Below, piece after piece: positions 56,163 to 64,000 of a DNA stretch of 64,000 bases. The stretch spans positions 434,001 to 498,000 of the forward strand of contig NZ_JAIGNJ010000002.1 in assembly GCF_019711415.1 (NCBI RefSeq), in the 5' to 3' direction. Within the stretch, counting starts at the first letter, position 1. Each line of letters begins with the position of its first letter. The position numbers and the translations under genes were made by a program. Source of the DNA: Qipengyuania vesicularis. Lineage in GTDB: Bacteria; Pseudomonadota; Alphaproteobacteria; Sphingomonadales; Sphingomonadaceae. A model generated the notes under the pieces. The model was not told where the DNA came from. It saw only the letters and a list, made by a program, of their open reading frames with translations, and ran no database searches.

Positions 56163-58256
56163 ATGCGTTTTCGACCGGGAGTCAGTGTCTTGGCCATCGC
56201 TGCTGGTGCAGCGATCAGCGCCCCACTTGCGGCCGAAGACGCCGAGGATTCCGCAGGCACGCCTGCCCCGCTGGCCGAACCTTCCGATGCCGCGCGCATC
56301 TACGAGCCTGACTTTTTCGCCCAGTTCGCGCCTCGCAATGCGCTCGACATGGTCAGCCGGATCCCCGGCTTCTCGATATCCGGCGGCAACGACCAGGGCC
56401 AGCGCGGCCTCGGCCAGGCGGACCAGAACGTCATCGTCAACGGAGAGCGCTTTTCGAGCAAGTCGGACAGCCTGCGCGACCAACTTCGGCGCATCCCGGC
56501 CAGTGACATCGTGCGGATCGAGCTGGTTGATGGGAACACGCTCGACATTCCCGGACTGACAGGGCTTGTCGCCAATGTCATTTACACCAACACCGGCGCC
56601 TCGGGTCAGTTCGAATGGCGCACCGGCTTTCGCGCTCACAATACCGAGGCCCAGCTCTACGGCGGCGAAATATCCCTGACCGGGACCAGTGGCGCGCTCG
56701 ACTACACTGTCTCCCTTTCGAACGACAACAATCGCTTCGGTGCCGATGGTCCGGTGCTGATCACCGCGGCGGACGGAACGCTGATCGAAGAGCAATACAT
56801 CAAGTTCTCGGGTGCATTCGACAATCCCAAGCTCTCGACCAATTTCAGCTATGACTTCGGCGACGAGATAGTTGCAAATCTCAACCTGAGTTATGGAGAG
56901 GACTTCTTCTACCGCAACGAACCGGAACTGGCGGTTACCGCCGCCGGGCTCGAGCGTGACCGATTTGCACGCATTCGCGAGAATGGCCCGCAATACGAAA
57001 TCGGTGCCGATATCGAATTCCCGCTCGGACCGGGCAAGCTCAAGTTGATCGGCCTCGAGCGTTTCGAGCGCGACAATTTCTCCAGCACGGTGATCGACCG
57101 GTTCGACGATGGGTCCGATGCGCAAGGATCGCGCTTCCTGCAGACCAATGGCGCTGGCGAACGGATCGGCAGGTTCGAATATGGCTGGAACATGCTCAAT
57201 GCGGATTGGCAGTTCTCGGGCGAGGCAGCCTTCAACCGGCTCGACCGCGTGTCCTCGCTGTTCGATCTCAACGCAGCGGGCGATTTCGTCGAACTGGACT
57301 TCCCTGCCGGGACGGGAGGCGTCACCGAAGACCGCTACGAGACCAGCCTTTCCATTTCGCGCGAGCTCTCCCGGACGCTTTCGGTCCAGGTCATCGGCGC
57401 TATGGAGTTCTCGCGCATCGAGCAGACCGGTTCGGCGGCAAATTCGCGATCATTCAAACGTCCCAAGGGTTCCATTGCCACCTCGTGGAAGCCATCGGAC
57501 GATTTCGACATGTCGCTGACGCTTGCACGCCGGGTCAGCCAGCTATCCTTCGGCGATTTCCTGGCCTCGGTCTCGCTCAATGACGACAACGAGAATGGCG
57601 GCAACAACGAACTCATCCCCTTCCAGACCTGGGCTATCGAGCTCGAGGCGAACAAGCGCCTCGGCCCCTGGGGCTCGCTCAGCCTAGACCTCGAACAAGG
57701 CTGGTTCGAAGACTGGATCGACTGGTTCCCGACCGCCGATGGCGGCGAGGCGCGCGGCAATATCGGCGATGCGCAACGCTTCAAGGTGCAACTGACCGCG
57801 ACCATCAATCTCGACCCCCTCGGCCTGAAAGGCGCACGCATCGACGGGCGAGCAGTGAAGCGCTGGACCGATGTGACCGATCCATTCACCGGAGAGAGTC
57901 GTGACCTGTCCAACGTGGAGCGCGGCGTTATCGATGCCGACTTCCGCCACGACATACCCTCTACCGCCTGGGCCTGGGGCGCCGGGATATTCTCTCAGGA
58001 TCCCGCACCCTATTCGCGCCGCTACGAGTTCGGCCGGGGCTGGGAGGGGCCGGTCTTCGCGAGGTTGTTCGTCGAGAACAAGGACGTGCTTGGCCTCACC
58101 GTCCGCGCGACCGCCGGCAACATACTCGGCGCAAGCAACTTCTTCGAGCGGACCGTCTTCGAAGATCCACGGCCCGATGGCGACATCCTGTTTCACGAGG
58201 AAATGGACCGTCGCATCGGTCCGATCTTCCGCTTCTCGGTAAGCGGCGACTTCTAG
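56163..58256 (+). CDS. TonB-dependent receptor-like outer-membrane protein
   Basis: 697 residues with a signal peptide. A plug domain follows (FFAQFAPRNALDMVSRIPGFSISGGNDQGQRGLGQADQNVIVNGERFSSKSDSLRDQLRRIPASDIVRIELVDG), then an aromatic-rich beta-barrel that ends in IGPIFRFSVSGDF. The plug holds the standard NVIVNGER pattern of TonB receptors, but no clear TonB box is visible near the N-terminus. Cargo unknown. The next genes encode a secreted amidase and an antiporter, hinting at uptake of peptides or amides (inferred). Confidence 0.88.
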   Translation: MRFRPGVSVLAIAAGAAISAPLAAEDAEDSAGTPAPLAEPSDAARIYEPDFFAQFAPRNALDMVSRIPGFSISGGNDQGQRGLGQADQNVIVNGERFSSKSDSLRDQLRRIPASDIVRIELVDGNTLDIPGLTGLVANVIYTNTGASGQFEWRTGFRAHNTEAQLYGGEISLTGTSGALDYTVSLSNDNNRFGADGPVLITAADGTLIEEQYIKFSGAFDNPKLSTNFSYDFGDEIVANLNLSYGEDFFYRNEPELAVTAAGLERDRFARIRENGPQYEIGADIEFPLGPGKLKLIGLERFERDNFSSTVIDRFDDGSDAQGSRFLQTNGAGERIGRFEYGWNMLNADWQFSGEAAFNRLDRVSSLFDLNAAGDFVELDFPAGTGGVTEDRYETSLSISRELSRTLSVQVIGAMEFSRIEQTGSAANSRSFKRPKGSIATSWKPSDDFDMSLTLARRVSQLSFGDFLASVSLNDDNENGGNNELIPFQTWAIELEANKRLGPWGSLSLDLEQGWFEDWIDWFPTADGGEARGNIGDAQRFKVQLTATINLDPLGLKGARIDGRAVKRWTDVTDPFTGESRDLSNVERGVIDADFRHDIPSTAWAWGAGIFSQDPAPYSRRYEFGRGWEGPVFARLFVENKDVLGLTVRATAGNILGASNFFERTVFEDPRPDGDILFHEEMDRRIGPIFRFSVSGDF

Positions 58257-58298
58257 CGATCCGCTTGCATTCCCGAAGGACGGTGGCAGTGTGCGCCC

Positions 58299-59786
58299 AT
58301 GCTCATCCGCACCCTCCCGCTCGCCCTCGCCCTCGCCTCGACATCAGCGCTTGCCCAGCAGGCGGAGGCGGACGCGCAGACATATCTCGACAGGATCGCC
58401 GCACTCGACGATGCGGGACCGGAATTGAACGCGGTTATCTCGGTCAATCCGGATGCCCCTGCTGAGGCGCGTGAGGCAGAGGCTGCAGGCACGCTGCTCG
58501 CCGGGCGCACGGTGCTGGTGAAGGACAATATCGAGACGCGCGAATTACCGACGACGGCAGGCAGCCTGGCCCTGGCAGACAACAACACCGGTCGTGATGC
58601 GCCGATGATTGCGAACCTGCGGGCTAGCGGCGGCGTGGTCTTGGGCAAGACCAACCTGTCCGAATGGGCCAATATCCGCGACGACAATTCGACCAGCGGC
58701 TGGAGCGGAGTGGGCGGGCTGGTACGCAACCCGCACGCCACCGATCGCAACGCCTGCGGCTCGTCGTCGGGCAGCGGGGCCGCGGTGGCAGCTGGTTTGG
58801 CCTGGGCGGCTATCGGCACCGAGACCAATGGTTCGATCACCTGCCCCGCCAGCATCAACGGCATCGTCGGTTTCAAACCGAGCGTCGGGCTGGTCAGCCG
58901 CCGCCATGTCGTGCCGATCTCGAGCACACAGGACACCGCGGGCCCGATGACCCGTACCGTGGCCGATGCCGCGCTTCTTGTAACGGCGCTGGCCGGTGAG
59001 GATGAACAGGACAGCGCGACCGTCGGTGTCCCGCGCCGCGAGAACTATCACACCGGGCTTGGCGATTTCTCGCTCGAAGGCGTGCGGATCGGCGTCATGC
59101 GGAACCAGGTAGGCAATCGGAACGATCTGAAGGCCGTATTCAACGCCGCCCTCGCCGATCTCGAAGCAGCGGGGGCCGAACTCGTCGATATCGAGTTCGA
59201 AGTGAACAACGAGATGTTCTCGAACAGCTTCACCGTGCTGATGTTCGAACTGCGTGACGAGATGGGCAAGTATCTTGCCAGCCTTCCGGCCGAAGACGCC
59301 CCGCGCAGTCTCGCCGACCTCATCGCCTTCAACGAGGCCAATGCTGCAGCGGAGATGCGCTGGTTCGGGCAAAGCCTCTTCGAACAGGCCGAGGAAACCA
59401 CCGACCGCGAGGCTTACGAGGCAGCGCGCGAAGCCGGGGTGAGGATTGCGGGCGCCGAGACGCTCGACATGCTGATGGCAGAGAACAATGTCGCATTCCT
59501 CGTCTCGCCCACGCGTGGCCCCGCATGGACCACGGATCTCGTCAATGGCGACAATTTCAATGGCAGCGTCGGCTTCGGTTCGCCTGCGGCCATAGCGGGC
59601 TATCCGCACCTCACCGTGCCGATGGGCGCGATCGAGGACCTGCCGGTCGGGATCAGCTTCTTCGGCGCCAAATGGGCCGATTTCGATGTGCTGCAACTGG
59701 GCGCCGCCTATGAGCGCGTGCGCAGCGCCGAACTGCCCGAGCCCGATTTCCAGCCCTGGTCACCGCAAGAACAGCAGGCGGACTGA
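58299..59786 (+). CDS. Secreted amidase-signature enzyme
   Basis: 495 residues with a signal peptide (MLIRTLPLALALASTSALAQ), unusual for the family and pointing to the periplasm. The Ser-cisSer-Lys triad is visible: Lys75 in TVLVKDNIET, the Ser run in CGSSSGSGAAVAAG (about 155) and Ser179 in TETNGSITCPAS. It would hydrolyse an amide or peptide substrate. It begins 43 bases after the TonB receptor gene and ends 7 bases before the antiporter gene, so the three may be one operon. Confidence 0.92.
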   Translation: MLIRTLPLALALASTSALAQQAEADAQTYLDRIAALDDAGPELNAVISVNPDAPAEAREAEAAGTLLAGRTVLVKDNIETRELPTTAGSLALADNNTGRDAPMIANLRASGGVVLGKTNLSEWANIRDDNSTSGWSGVGGLVRNPHATDRNACGSSSGSGAAVAAGLAWAAIGTETNGSITCPASINGIVGFKPSVGLVSRRHVVPISSTQDTAGPMTRTVADAALLVTALAGEDEQDSATVGVPRRENYHTGLGDFSLEGVRIGVMRNQVGNRNDLKAVFNAALADLEAAGAELVDIEFEVNNEMFSNSFTVLMFELRDEMGKYLASLPAEDAPRSLADLIAFNEANAAAEMRWFGQSLFEQAEETTDREAYEAAREAGVRIAGAETLDMLMAENNVAFLVSPTRGPAWTTDLVNGDNFNGSVGFGSPAAIAGYPHLTVPMGAIEDLPVGISFFGAKWADFDVLQLGAAYERVRSAELPEPDFQPWSPQEQQAD

Positions 59787-59792
59787 TAGCGC

Positions 59793-61157
59793 GTGGAGTT
59801 CGATCCGCGCATCCTGATGTTCGTGATATTCGGGCTCGGCCTGATCCTGGCGGTGACGCTGGAGAAATGGCTGGCCCGCTTCTGGCTCTCGCTGCCGATC
59901 GTTTATGTGGCGGCGGGATATCTGCTCTATTCGCTGCCGATGGAGCTGCCCAATATCAACCCGACCTACGACGGGTTCGATGCGCTGGCGCTGGAGTATG
60001 TCACCGAGTTCATCGTCATAGCCTCGCTGGCCGCAGCCGGCATTGCGATCGACCGGCCGGTGAGCTGGAAAAACTGGGGTCAGATATGGCCCCTGCTCGT
60101 GATCGCCATGCCGCTGACGATCGCGGCAGTCGCGTTTCTCGGCTGGTGGGCACTGGGACTGCCGGTAGCGAGCGCTCTGCTGCTGGGGGCGGCGATGGCG
60201 CCAACCGATCCTGTGCTCGCACGCAGCGTCCAGGTCGGGCCGCCGGGCGACAACCAGCGCCATGATGTTCGCTTCTCGCTGACGGTAGAGGCGGGTCTCA
60301 ACGACGGACTTGCCTTCCCCTTCACCTATCTCGCCATCGCCGCGGTCGGCATGACCTCGCTCGGCATGTGGACCATCGAGTGGATCGCGCTCGACCTTGT
60401 GTGGCGAATAGCTGCGGGCGTCGCAGTCGGCTGGGCGGTCGGGCGCGCGGGCGCGTGGTACGTATTCGAACGCGAAGCCGATGCCCCGATGAAAGCGATC
60501 GAGGAAGGCGACAGCGCCGACCAGCCGAAATATTCGACCAGCGAGGGGCTGATCGTGCTCGGCACGCTCCTGCTCGCCTACGGCCTCGCCGAACTGGCCG
60601 AGGGCTATGGCTTCATCGCGGTATTCGTGGGCGCGGTGACTGCCCGCCAGCGCGAAAACCGCAGCCGCTATCACAAGCTAAGCCACCATTTCATCGACCA
60701 GATCGAGCAAATCGTGCTGGTCGCGGTCCTGTTCGGCTTCGGCGCCATGCTGGCCAGCGGCGTGCTCGCCTCGCTAACCTGCCCCGCCGCGCTCGTGGGC
60801 ATCGCGCTCGTATTCGCGATCCGGCCGCTCGCCGGCCTTTTGGCAGAGGCGCATTGCGACTTGCCGCTGGTAGGCAAGCTGGCGGTAGCCTTCCTTGGCG
60901 TGCGCGGCATGGGCTCGATCTATTACCTCGCCTATGGCCAGAACCACGCGCAATTCGAGGGGCTGGACGTGCTGTGGGCCACGGCCAGCTTCACTATCCT
61001 GCTGTCGATCGTCGTGCACGGCATCGTTGCCGGACCGTTTATCGCCCATGTCGAGCGCAAGCGCGCCCATATCCACGCGGGCGAGGAAGAGGAAATGGCC
61101 TGCCTCGCTCCTGACGACCGCAAGCTGGCCATCGAGCCGGCGACCAAGCCCGAATAG
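59793..61157 (+). CDS. Cation:proton antiporter (CPA1/NhaP-type)
   Basis: 454 residues, GTG start. About twelve membrane helices with the CPA1 landmarks ALLLGAAMAPTDPVLARSVQVGPPG and VEAGLNDGLAFPFTYLA (ND motif), and a soluble tail (GEEEEMACLAPDDRKLAIE). It exchanges sodium or potassium for protons across the inner membrane. It is the second such antiporter in the window after NhaA, from a different superfamily branch. It lies close behind the secreted amidase gene. Confidence 0.92.
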   Translation: MEFDPRILMFVIFGLGLILAVTLEKWLARFWLSLPIVYVAAGYLLYSLPMELPNINPTYDGFDALALEYVTEFIVIASLAAAGIAIDRPVSWKNWGQIWPLLVIAMPLTIAAVAFLGWWALGLPVASALLLGAAMAPTDPVLARSVQVGPPGDNQRHDVRFSLTVEAGLNDGLAFPFTYLAIAAVGMTSLGMWTIEWIALDLVWRIAAGVAVGWAVGRAGAWYVFEREADAPMKAIEEGDSADQPKYSTSEGLIVLGTLLLAYGLAELAEGYGFIAVFVGAVTARQRENRSRYHKLSHHFIDQIEQIVLVAVLFGFGAMLASGVLASLTCPAALVGIALVFAIRPLAGLLAEAHCDLPLVGKLAVAFLGVRGMGSIYYLAYGQNHAQFEGLDVLWATASFTILLSIVVHGIVAGPFIAHVERKRAHIHAGEEEEMACLAPDDRKLAIEPATKPE

Positions 61158-61176
61158 AAGTCGAGCCAGAACGGAA

Positions 61177-61210
61177 AAGGGCGGCAGGATCGCTCCCGCC
61201 GCCCTTCTGA
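61177..61210. terminator. Bidirectional terminator between the antiporter and tig
   Basis: AAGGGCGGC and GCCGCCCTT form a perfect 9-bp stem with an inner partial pairing. On the minus strand TTTTCC follows (good for tig), on the plus strand only CTTCTG. It sits in the 74-base gap between convergent genes. Confidence 0.8.
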
Positions 61211-61231
61211 TCCCGAAAGACCTGCGCGAAA

Positions 61232-62791
61232 TTACTTCTTCGCAGCGGCCTTCTTTGCCGGAGCCTTCTTTGCAGCCGGCTTCTTGGCTGCGGGCTTCTT
61301 CTCGGCAGCCTTCTTCGGCGCAGCTTTCTTGGCCGGGGCCTTCTTGGCGGCAGGCTTTTTCTCGTCCTTCTTGTCGTCGGACTTCTTCGCCGCTGCCTTC
61401 TTGGCAGGCGCCTTCTTCTTGGCCGGAGCCTTCTTCTTCGCCGGCTTCTTGGCGTCTTCGGATTCTTCCGCCTCGATCGCTGCTTCGAGTTCCTCGCGCG
61501 TCACTTCGCGGTCGGTGATCTCGGCCTTGTCGAAGAGGAAGTCGACGACCTTGTCTTCATAAAGCGGGGCGCGCAGCTGTGCGGCAGCCATCGGCTCCTG
61601 CTGGACGTACTGGATGAACCGTTCGCGATCTTCGGGGCGGTACTGTTGTGCCGCCTGCTGGATCAGCATGCTCATTTCCTGCGAGGTGACCTGGACATTG
61701 TTTGCCTGGCCGATTTCCGACAGCAGCAGGCCGAGGCGCACGCGGCGTTCGGCGATGTTGCGATAATCGTCCTTCTCGGCGTCCATTTCCTTCAGCATCT
61801 CTTCGGGGTTTTCCGAACGAGCGGCTTCCTGCTGGAGCTGGGTCCAGATCTGGTCGAATTCCGCATCGACCATGCCCTGCGGTACGGCGAAGTCGTGACC
61901 GGCAGCGAGCTGGTCGAGGAGCGAACGCTTCATCTGAGTGCGGGTGAGACCGGCAGTTTCCTGCTCGAGCTGGCCGCGCAGGAGTTCCTTCAGCTTGTCG
62001 AGACCGTCGAGGCCGAAGTTTTTGGCGAAATCATCATCGATCTTGGTGTCGCCCTCGACCTTCACCTGCTTCACGGTGACGTCGAATTCGGCCTTCTTTC
62101 CAGCGAGATGCGTCGCCTGGTAATCTTCGGGGAAGGTGACTTCGATGGTCTTGCTATCGCCGGTCTTCACGCCCGTCAGCTGGTCTTCGAAGCCGGGGAT
62201 GAACATGCCCGAGCCGAGCACCAGTGCTGCATCCTCGGCCTTGCCACCTTCGAATTCCTCGCCATCGACGCGGCCGACGAAATCGATGATGAGCTGGTCG
62301 CCTTCGGCAGCCTTCTTGCTCTTCGCGGCGTCCTTGTAGCTCTTGTTGTTCTCGGCAAGCTTGCCGATCGCGTCCATCACTTCCTCGTCGGAGACGGGAA
62401 CGGTCAGGCGCTCGATCTTGATATCGTCGGTGCTCGGAGTCTCGACTTCGGGGAGCACTTCGAGTTCGATCGTCAGGCTGGCGTCCTTGCCTTCCTCATA
62501 GCCTTCGCCCAGCTCCACCTTCGGCTGCATCGCCGGCTTGAGCTTGTTGTCCGCCATGGTCTTGTCGACCGATTCGCGAATCATGTCGTTCACGGCCTGC
62601 GCGTGCAGCTGTTCGCCATGCATCTTGCGCACCAGGTTCGCGGGCACCTTGCCGGGGCGGAAGCCGGGCATCTTCACCTGCGGGGCGATCTTCTTGATCT
62701 CCGAATCGACACGCTCGTCGATTTCCTTGGCCTTGATGGTGATCGCGTAGGCGCGCTTGAGGCCTTCGTTGGCGGTTTCTTTGATCTGCAT
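61232..62791 (-). CDS. tig: Trigger factor with lysine/alanine/proline-rich tail
   Basis: 519 residues (E. coli has 432). The ribosome-binding signature GFRPGKVP is at 43-50; the PPIase domain (VGRVDGEEFEGGKAEDAALVLGSGMFIPGFE) and the C-terminal arms follow. From residue 445 on, about 75 residues are almost only Lys, Ala, Pro with a few Asp/Glu (KKPAKKKAPAKK, AAKKAPAKKA...), like a histone H1 tail. It is a chaperone at the ribosome exit. The start is MQIKET; longer frames run into the tRNA gene upstream and are not real. Confidence 0.97.
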   Translation of the reverse strand: MQIKETANEGLKRAYAITIKAKEIDERVDSEIKKIAPQVKMPGFRPGKVPANLVRKMHGEQLHAQAVNDMIRESVDKTMADNKLKPAMQPKVELGEGYEEGKDASLTIELEVLPEVETPSTDDIKIERLTVPVSDEEVMDAIGKLAENNKSYKDAAKSKKAAEGDQLIIDFVGRVDGEEFEGGKAEDAALVLGSGMFIPGFEDQLTGVKTGDSKTIEVTFPEDYQATHLAGKKAEFDVTVKQVKVEGDTKIDDDFAKNFGLDGLDKLKELLRGQLEQETAGLTRTQMKRSLLDQLAAGHDFAVPQGMVDAEFDQIWTQLQQEAARSENPEEMLKEMDAEKDDYRNIAERRVRLGLLLSEIGQANNVQVTSQEMSMLIQQAAQQYRPEDRERFIQYVQQEPMAAAQLRAPLYEDKVVDFLFDKAEITDREVTREELEAAIEAEESEDAKKPAKKKAPAKKKAPAKKAAAKKSDDKKDEKKPAAKKAPAKKAAPKKAAEKKPAAKKPAAKKAPAKKAAAKK

Positions 62792-62851
62792 GGGGTTGGA
62801 ACTCGTAAGTTTACTGTCTGTCGGTGCAAGAGGCCTGCGTGAGGGCGAAAC

Positions 62852-62936
62852 TGGTGCGGGCGAAGGGACTCGAACCCCCACATCTTTCGATACTGGTACC
62901 TAAAACCAGCGCGTCTACCAATTCCGCCACGCCCGC
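62852..62936 (-). tRNA. tRNA-Leu (anticodon UAG)
   Basis: The acceptor arms GCGGGCG and CGCCCGC pair fully, with discriminator A and an encoded CCA (62852-62854). The anticodon stem CTGGT/ACCAG encloses TTTAGGT, giving anticodon TAG. A long variable arm and GGTTCGAGTC T-loop are present, as expected for leucine. It is 60 bases upstream of tig on the same strand. Confidence 0.97.
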
Positions 62937-63089
62937 AAACCGCAAAACGGGGCTGTGCGCCGACGGTCGCCCGCCGCGCATATAGGCGCGTGCCTCTAGT
63001 CGGATGAGACCAAAAGGGCAAGCGCGTCGCACAAGCCTTGCGACAGGAAGTCTTGCGGGTGGTGCCCGACCGCAGTAGAGGCGCGCGCC

Positions 63090-63386
63090 ATGAGCGAAGA
63101 TAGCAGCGCAAGCGACAAGCCCCAGACCCCTCCGATGCAGCTCTCGGTGAACCCGAAGAGCCCGCATTTCGACGTCGACGTTCTCCAGCGCGGCGTGGGC
63201 ATCAAGTTCAAGGACCGCGTTCGCACCGATATCGAGGAGTACAACATCTCCGAAGGCTGGGTGCGCGTGCAGGCAGGCAAGACCGTGGACCGTCATGGCA
63301 ATCCGCTGACGCTGAAGTTGAACGGCCCTGTCGAAGCATGGTTCGAAGATCTTGGCGACAATCCGCCCGTCGCCAAGGCCGGCTGA
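63090..63386 (+). CDS. DUF3297 family protein
   Basis: 98 residues. After a short acidic lead (MSEDSSASDKPQTPP) comes the single domain SVNPKSPHFDVDVLQRGVGIKFKDRVRTDIEEYNISEGWVRVQAGKTVDRHGNPLTLKLNG, which fills the length of DUF3297 proteins. Soluble, cytosolic, function unknown. The gene is divergent from the tRNA-Leu/tig block and ends in a strong terminator. Confidence 0.93.
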   Translation: MSEDSSASDKPQTPPMQLSVNPKSPHFDVDVLQRGVGIKFKDRVRTDIEEYNISEGWVRVQAGKTVDRHGNPLTLKLNGPVEAWFEDLGDNPPVAKAG

Positions 63387-63469
63387 GCAGCCGCTTTCCT
63401 ACTTCGCGGCAGGTGTGGCAGGCCCGATGAGATGAGCCTGCCCCGCCGCCCAAACCCAAGCAATTCCGC

Positions 63470-63508
63470 CGCCAGGGGCACCCAGATGCCCGGTGGCGTT
63501 TTTCTTTT
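63470..63508 (+). terminator. Rho-independent terminator of the DUF3297 gene
   Basis: CGCCA/TGGCG and GGGCA/TGCCC stems with a small bulge and a 6-base loop are followed by TTTTTCTTTT on the plus strand, 84 bases after the stop. Confidence 0.88.
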
Positions 63509-63516
63509 CAGGACCG

Positions 63517-63545
63517 TGTTCCATCTGTTCCATCCTGTTGGAACA
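63517..63545. promoter_or_regulatory. Tandem and inverted TGTTCCA repeats ahead of der
   Basis: TGTTCCATC occurs twice in direct tandem (63517-63525, 63526-63534), and the second copy forms an inverted repeat TGTTCCA-N6-TGGAACA (63526-63545). It lies 57 bases before the der start, a natural operator position. The protein that would bind is unknown. Confidence 0.45.
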
Positions 63546-63601
63546 CCCCCGCGCCCTTGCCAAAGCCCCGGCAATCGCCCACCTGCCCGCAAGGCGAGAC
63601 C

Positions 63602-64000
63602 ATGACCGATACTGCGAAACCCACCGTCATCATCATCGGCCGACCCAATGTCGGCAAATCGACGCTGTTCAACCGGCTTGTCGGCAAGAAGCTTGCGCTG
63701 GTCGACGACCAGCCGGGGGTGACGCGCGATCGCCGCATGGGCGATGCTGAAATCGCAGGTCTGGAATTCACCATCGTCGATACGGCGGGGTGGGAAGACG
63801 AAGACCCCGACAGCCTGCCCGGCCGGATGCGCAAGCAGACCGAGGTGAGCCTGGAAGGCGCCGATGCCGCGCTGTTCGTGGTCGATGCGCGCGCCGGGAT
63901 CACCCCGCTCGACGAGGAGATCGCCCGCTGGCTCAGGCAGCAGGATGTGCCCGTCGTGCTCGCCTGCAACAAGGCAGAAGGCAAGGCGGCAGAACCCGGC
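63602..64000 (+). CDS. der: Ribosome assembly GTPase Der (EngA), truncated by window end
   Basis: The first 133 residues are present; the rest lies past base 64000. The first GTPase domain shows G1 [15 protein letters not shown]2 region PGVTRDR, G3 DTAGW and the start of G4 (NKAE instead of NKxD; NKxE-like in this copy as read). Der has two GTPase domains and helps mature the 50S subunit. The start MTDTAKPTV is the first ATG with family sequence behind it; a terminator and operator-like repeats lie upstream. Confidence 0.95.
   Translation, partial: MTDTAKPTVIIIGRPNVGKSTLFNRLVGKKLALVDDQPGVTRDRRMGDAEIAGLEFTIVDTAGWEDEDPDSLPGRMRKQTEVSLEGADAALFVVDARAGITPLDEEIARWLRQQDVPVVLACNKAEGKAAEPG

Noticed and set aside
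61240..61470. Repeated CTTCTTGGC/GCCTTCTT units as a possible CRISPR or satellite.
   Set aside because: They encode the Lys/Ala/Pro tail of trigger factor; no regular spacer pattern.
62792..62881. Longer trigger factor start that includes residues MGVRVPSPAP.
   Set aside because: This part is a translation of the tRNA-Leu 3' half (GGTTCGAGTC...), a well-known false extension.

Overview
The window looks like one continuous piece of chromosome from a GC-rich marine alphaproteobacterium of the Sphingomonadales, most likely the Erythrobacteraceae (Erythrobacter/Qipengyuania type). This rests on gene families and gene orders typical of that group: a PEPxxWA-CTERM protein, ChpT, an ATP12 chaperone, an S46 peptidase, a TorF-type porin, class GN sortase with its VIT/VWA partner, a TIGR02186/TSUP pair, a DUF3297 protein and a CTTCGACAAGCTCAG-type palindromic repeat. 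The genus is inferred, not proven. Nearly all the sequence is coding. No prophage, insertion sequence, CRISPR array or rRNA operon was seen. The only gap between proteins above 300 bases (37775-38274) holds the RNase P RNA gene.

Layout. 1-9437: a partial S46 peptidase, a small lipoprotein, then gatB and gatCA separated by a four-gene glycan block (GT4 glycosyltransferase, zinc-ribbon methyltransferase, two FkbM methyltransferases). 9496-12135: DUF4153 membrane protein, FKBP isomerase and rpsU on the minus strand. 12343-16032: a tightly overlapped plus-strand operon crcB, rluC-like, paiB-like, HAD phosphatase, 70-residue membrane protein, ATP12. 16164-18114: envelope genes (PEP-CTERM protein, L,D-transpeptidase, CAP protein). 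18118-21682: an Mla-type lipid transport operon. 21787-25488: valS, a palindromic repeat pair, queE. 25568-31199: HerA-type ATPase, TIGR02186/TSUP pair, and an NfrB-like glycosyltransferase with a small partner. 31282-38236: nhaA, glyoxalase, porin, phosphatase, UDP-glucose dehydrogenase, a TspO-like membrane protein, aquaporin, rnpB.

38275-45445: tricorn-type protease, a coupled amidase/ChpT pair, a stand-alone JAMM protease, rluD-like and rpoH. 45503-49813: XRE regulator divergent from the VIT/VWA sortase target and class GN sortase, then mtgA. 50004-53665: a CDF metal exporter coupled to an ECF sigma factor and its RskA-type anti-sigma factor, followed by a fasciclin protein and a GT25 glycosyltransferase. 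53734-55884: clpX and clpP. 56163-61157: TonB-dependent receptor-like protein, secreted amidase, proton antiporter. 61232-64000: trigger factor with a long lysine/alanine tail, tRNA-Leu(UAG), DUF3297 and the start of der.

Themes. Protein quality control is clustered in the right half (rpoH, clpX, clpP, tig, tricorn), and envelope building recurs throughout (Mla, Ldt, MtgA, amidase, sortase, glycosyltransferases). The regulatory signals most worth a look are an EcfG-type GGAAC-N17-CGTT motif ahead of rpoH, a 14-bp palindrome ahead of the metal-exporter/sigma operon, a hairpin that can mask the ribosome binding site of the tricorn gene, and three 20-bp tandem repeats ahead of the TonB receptor. 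No feature amounts to a clearly new system; the best candidates are the metal-exporter/ECF operon, the GN sortase locus with its altered sorting motif, and the trigger factor tail.
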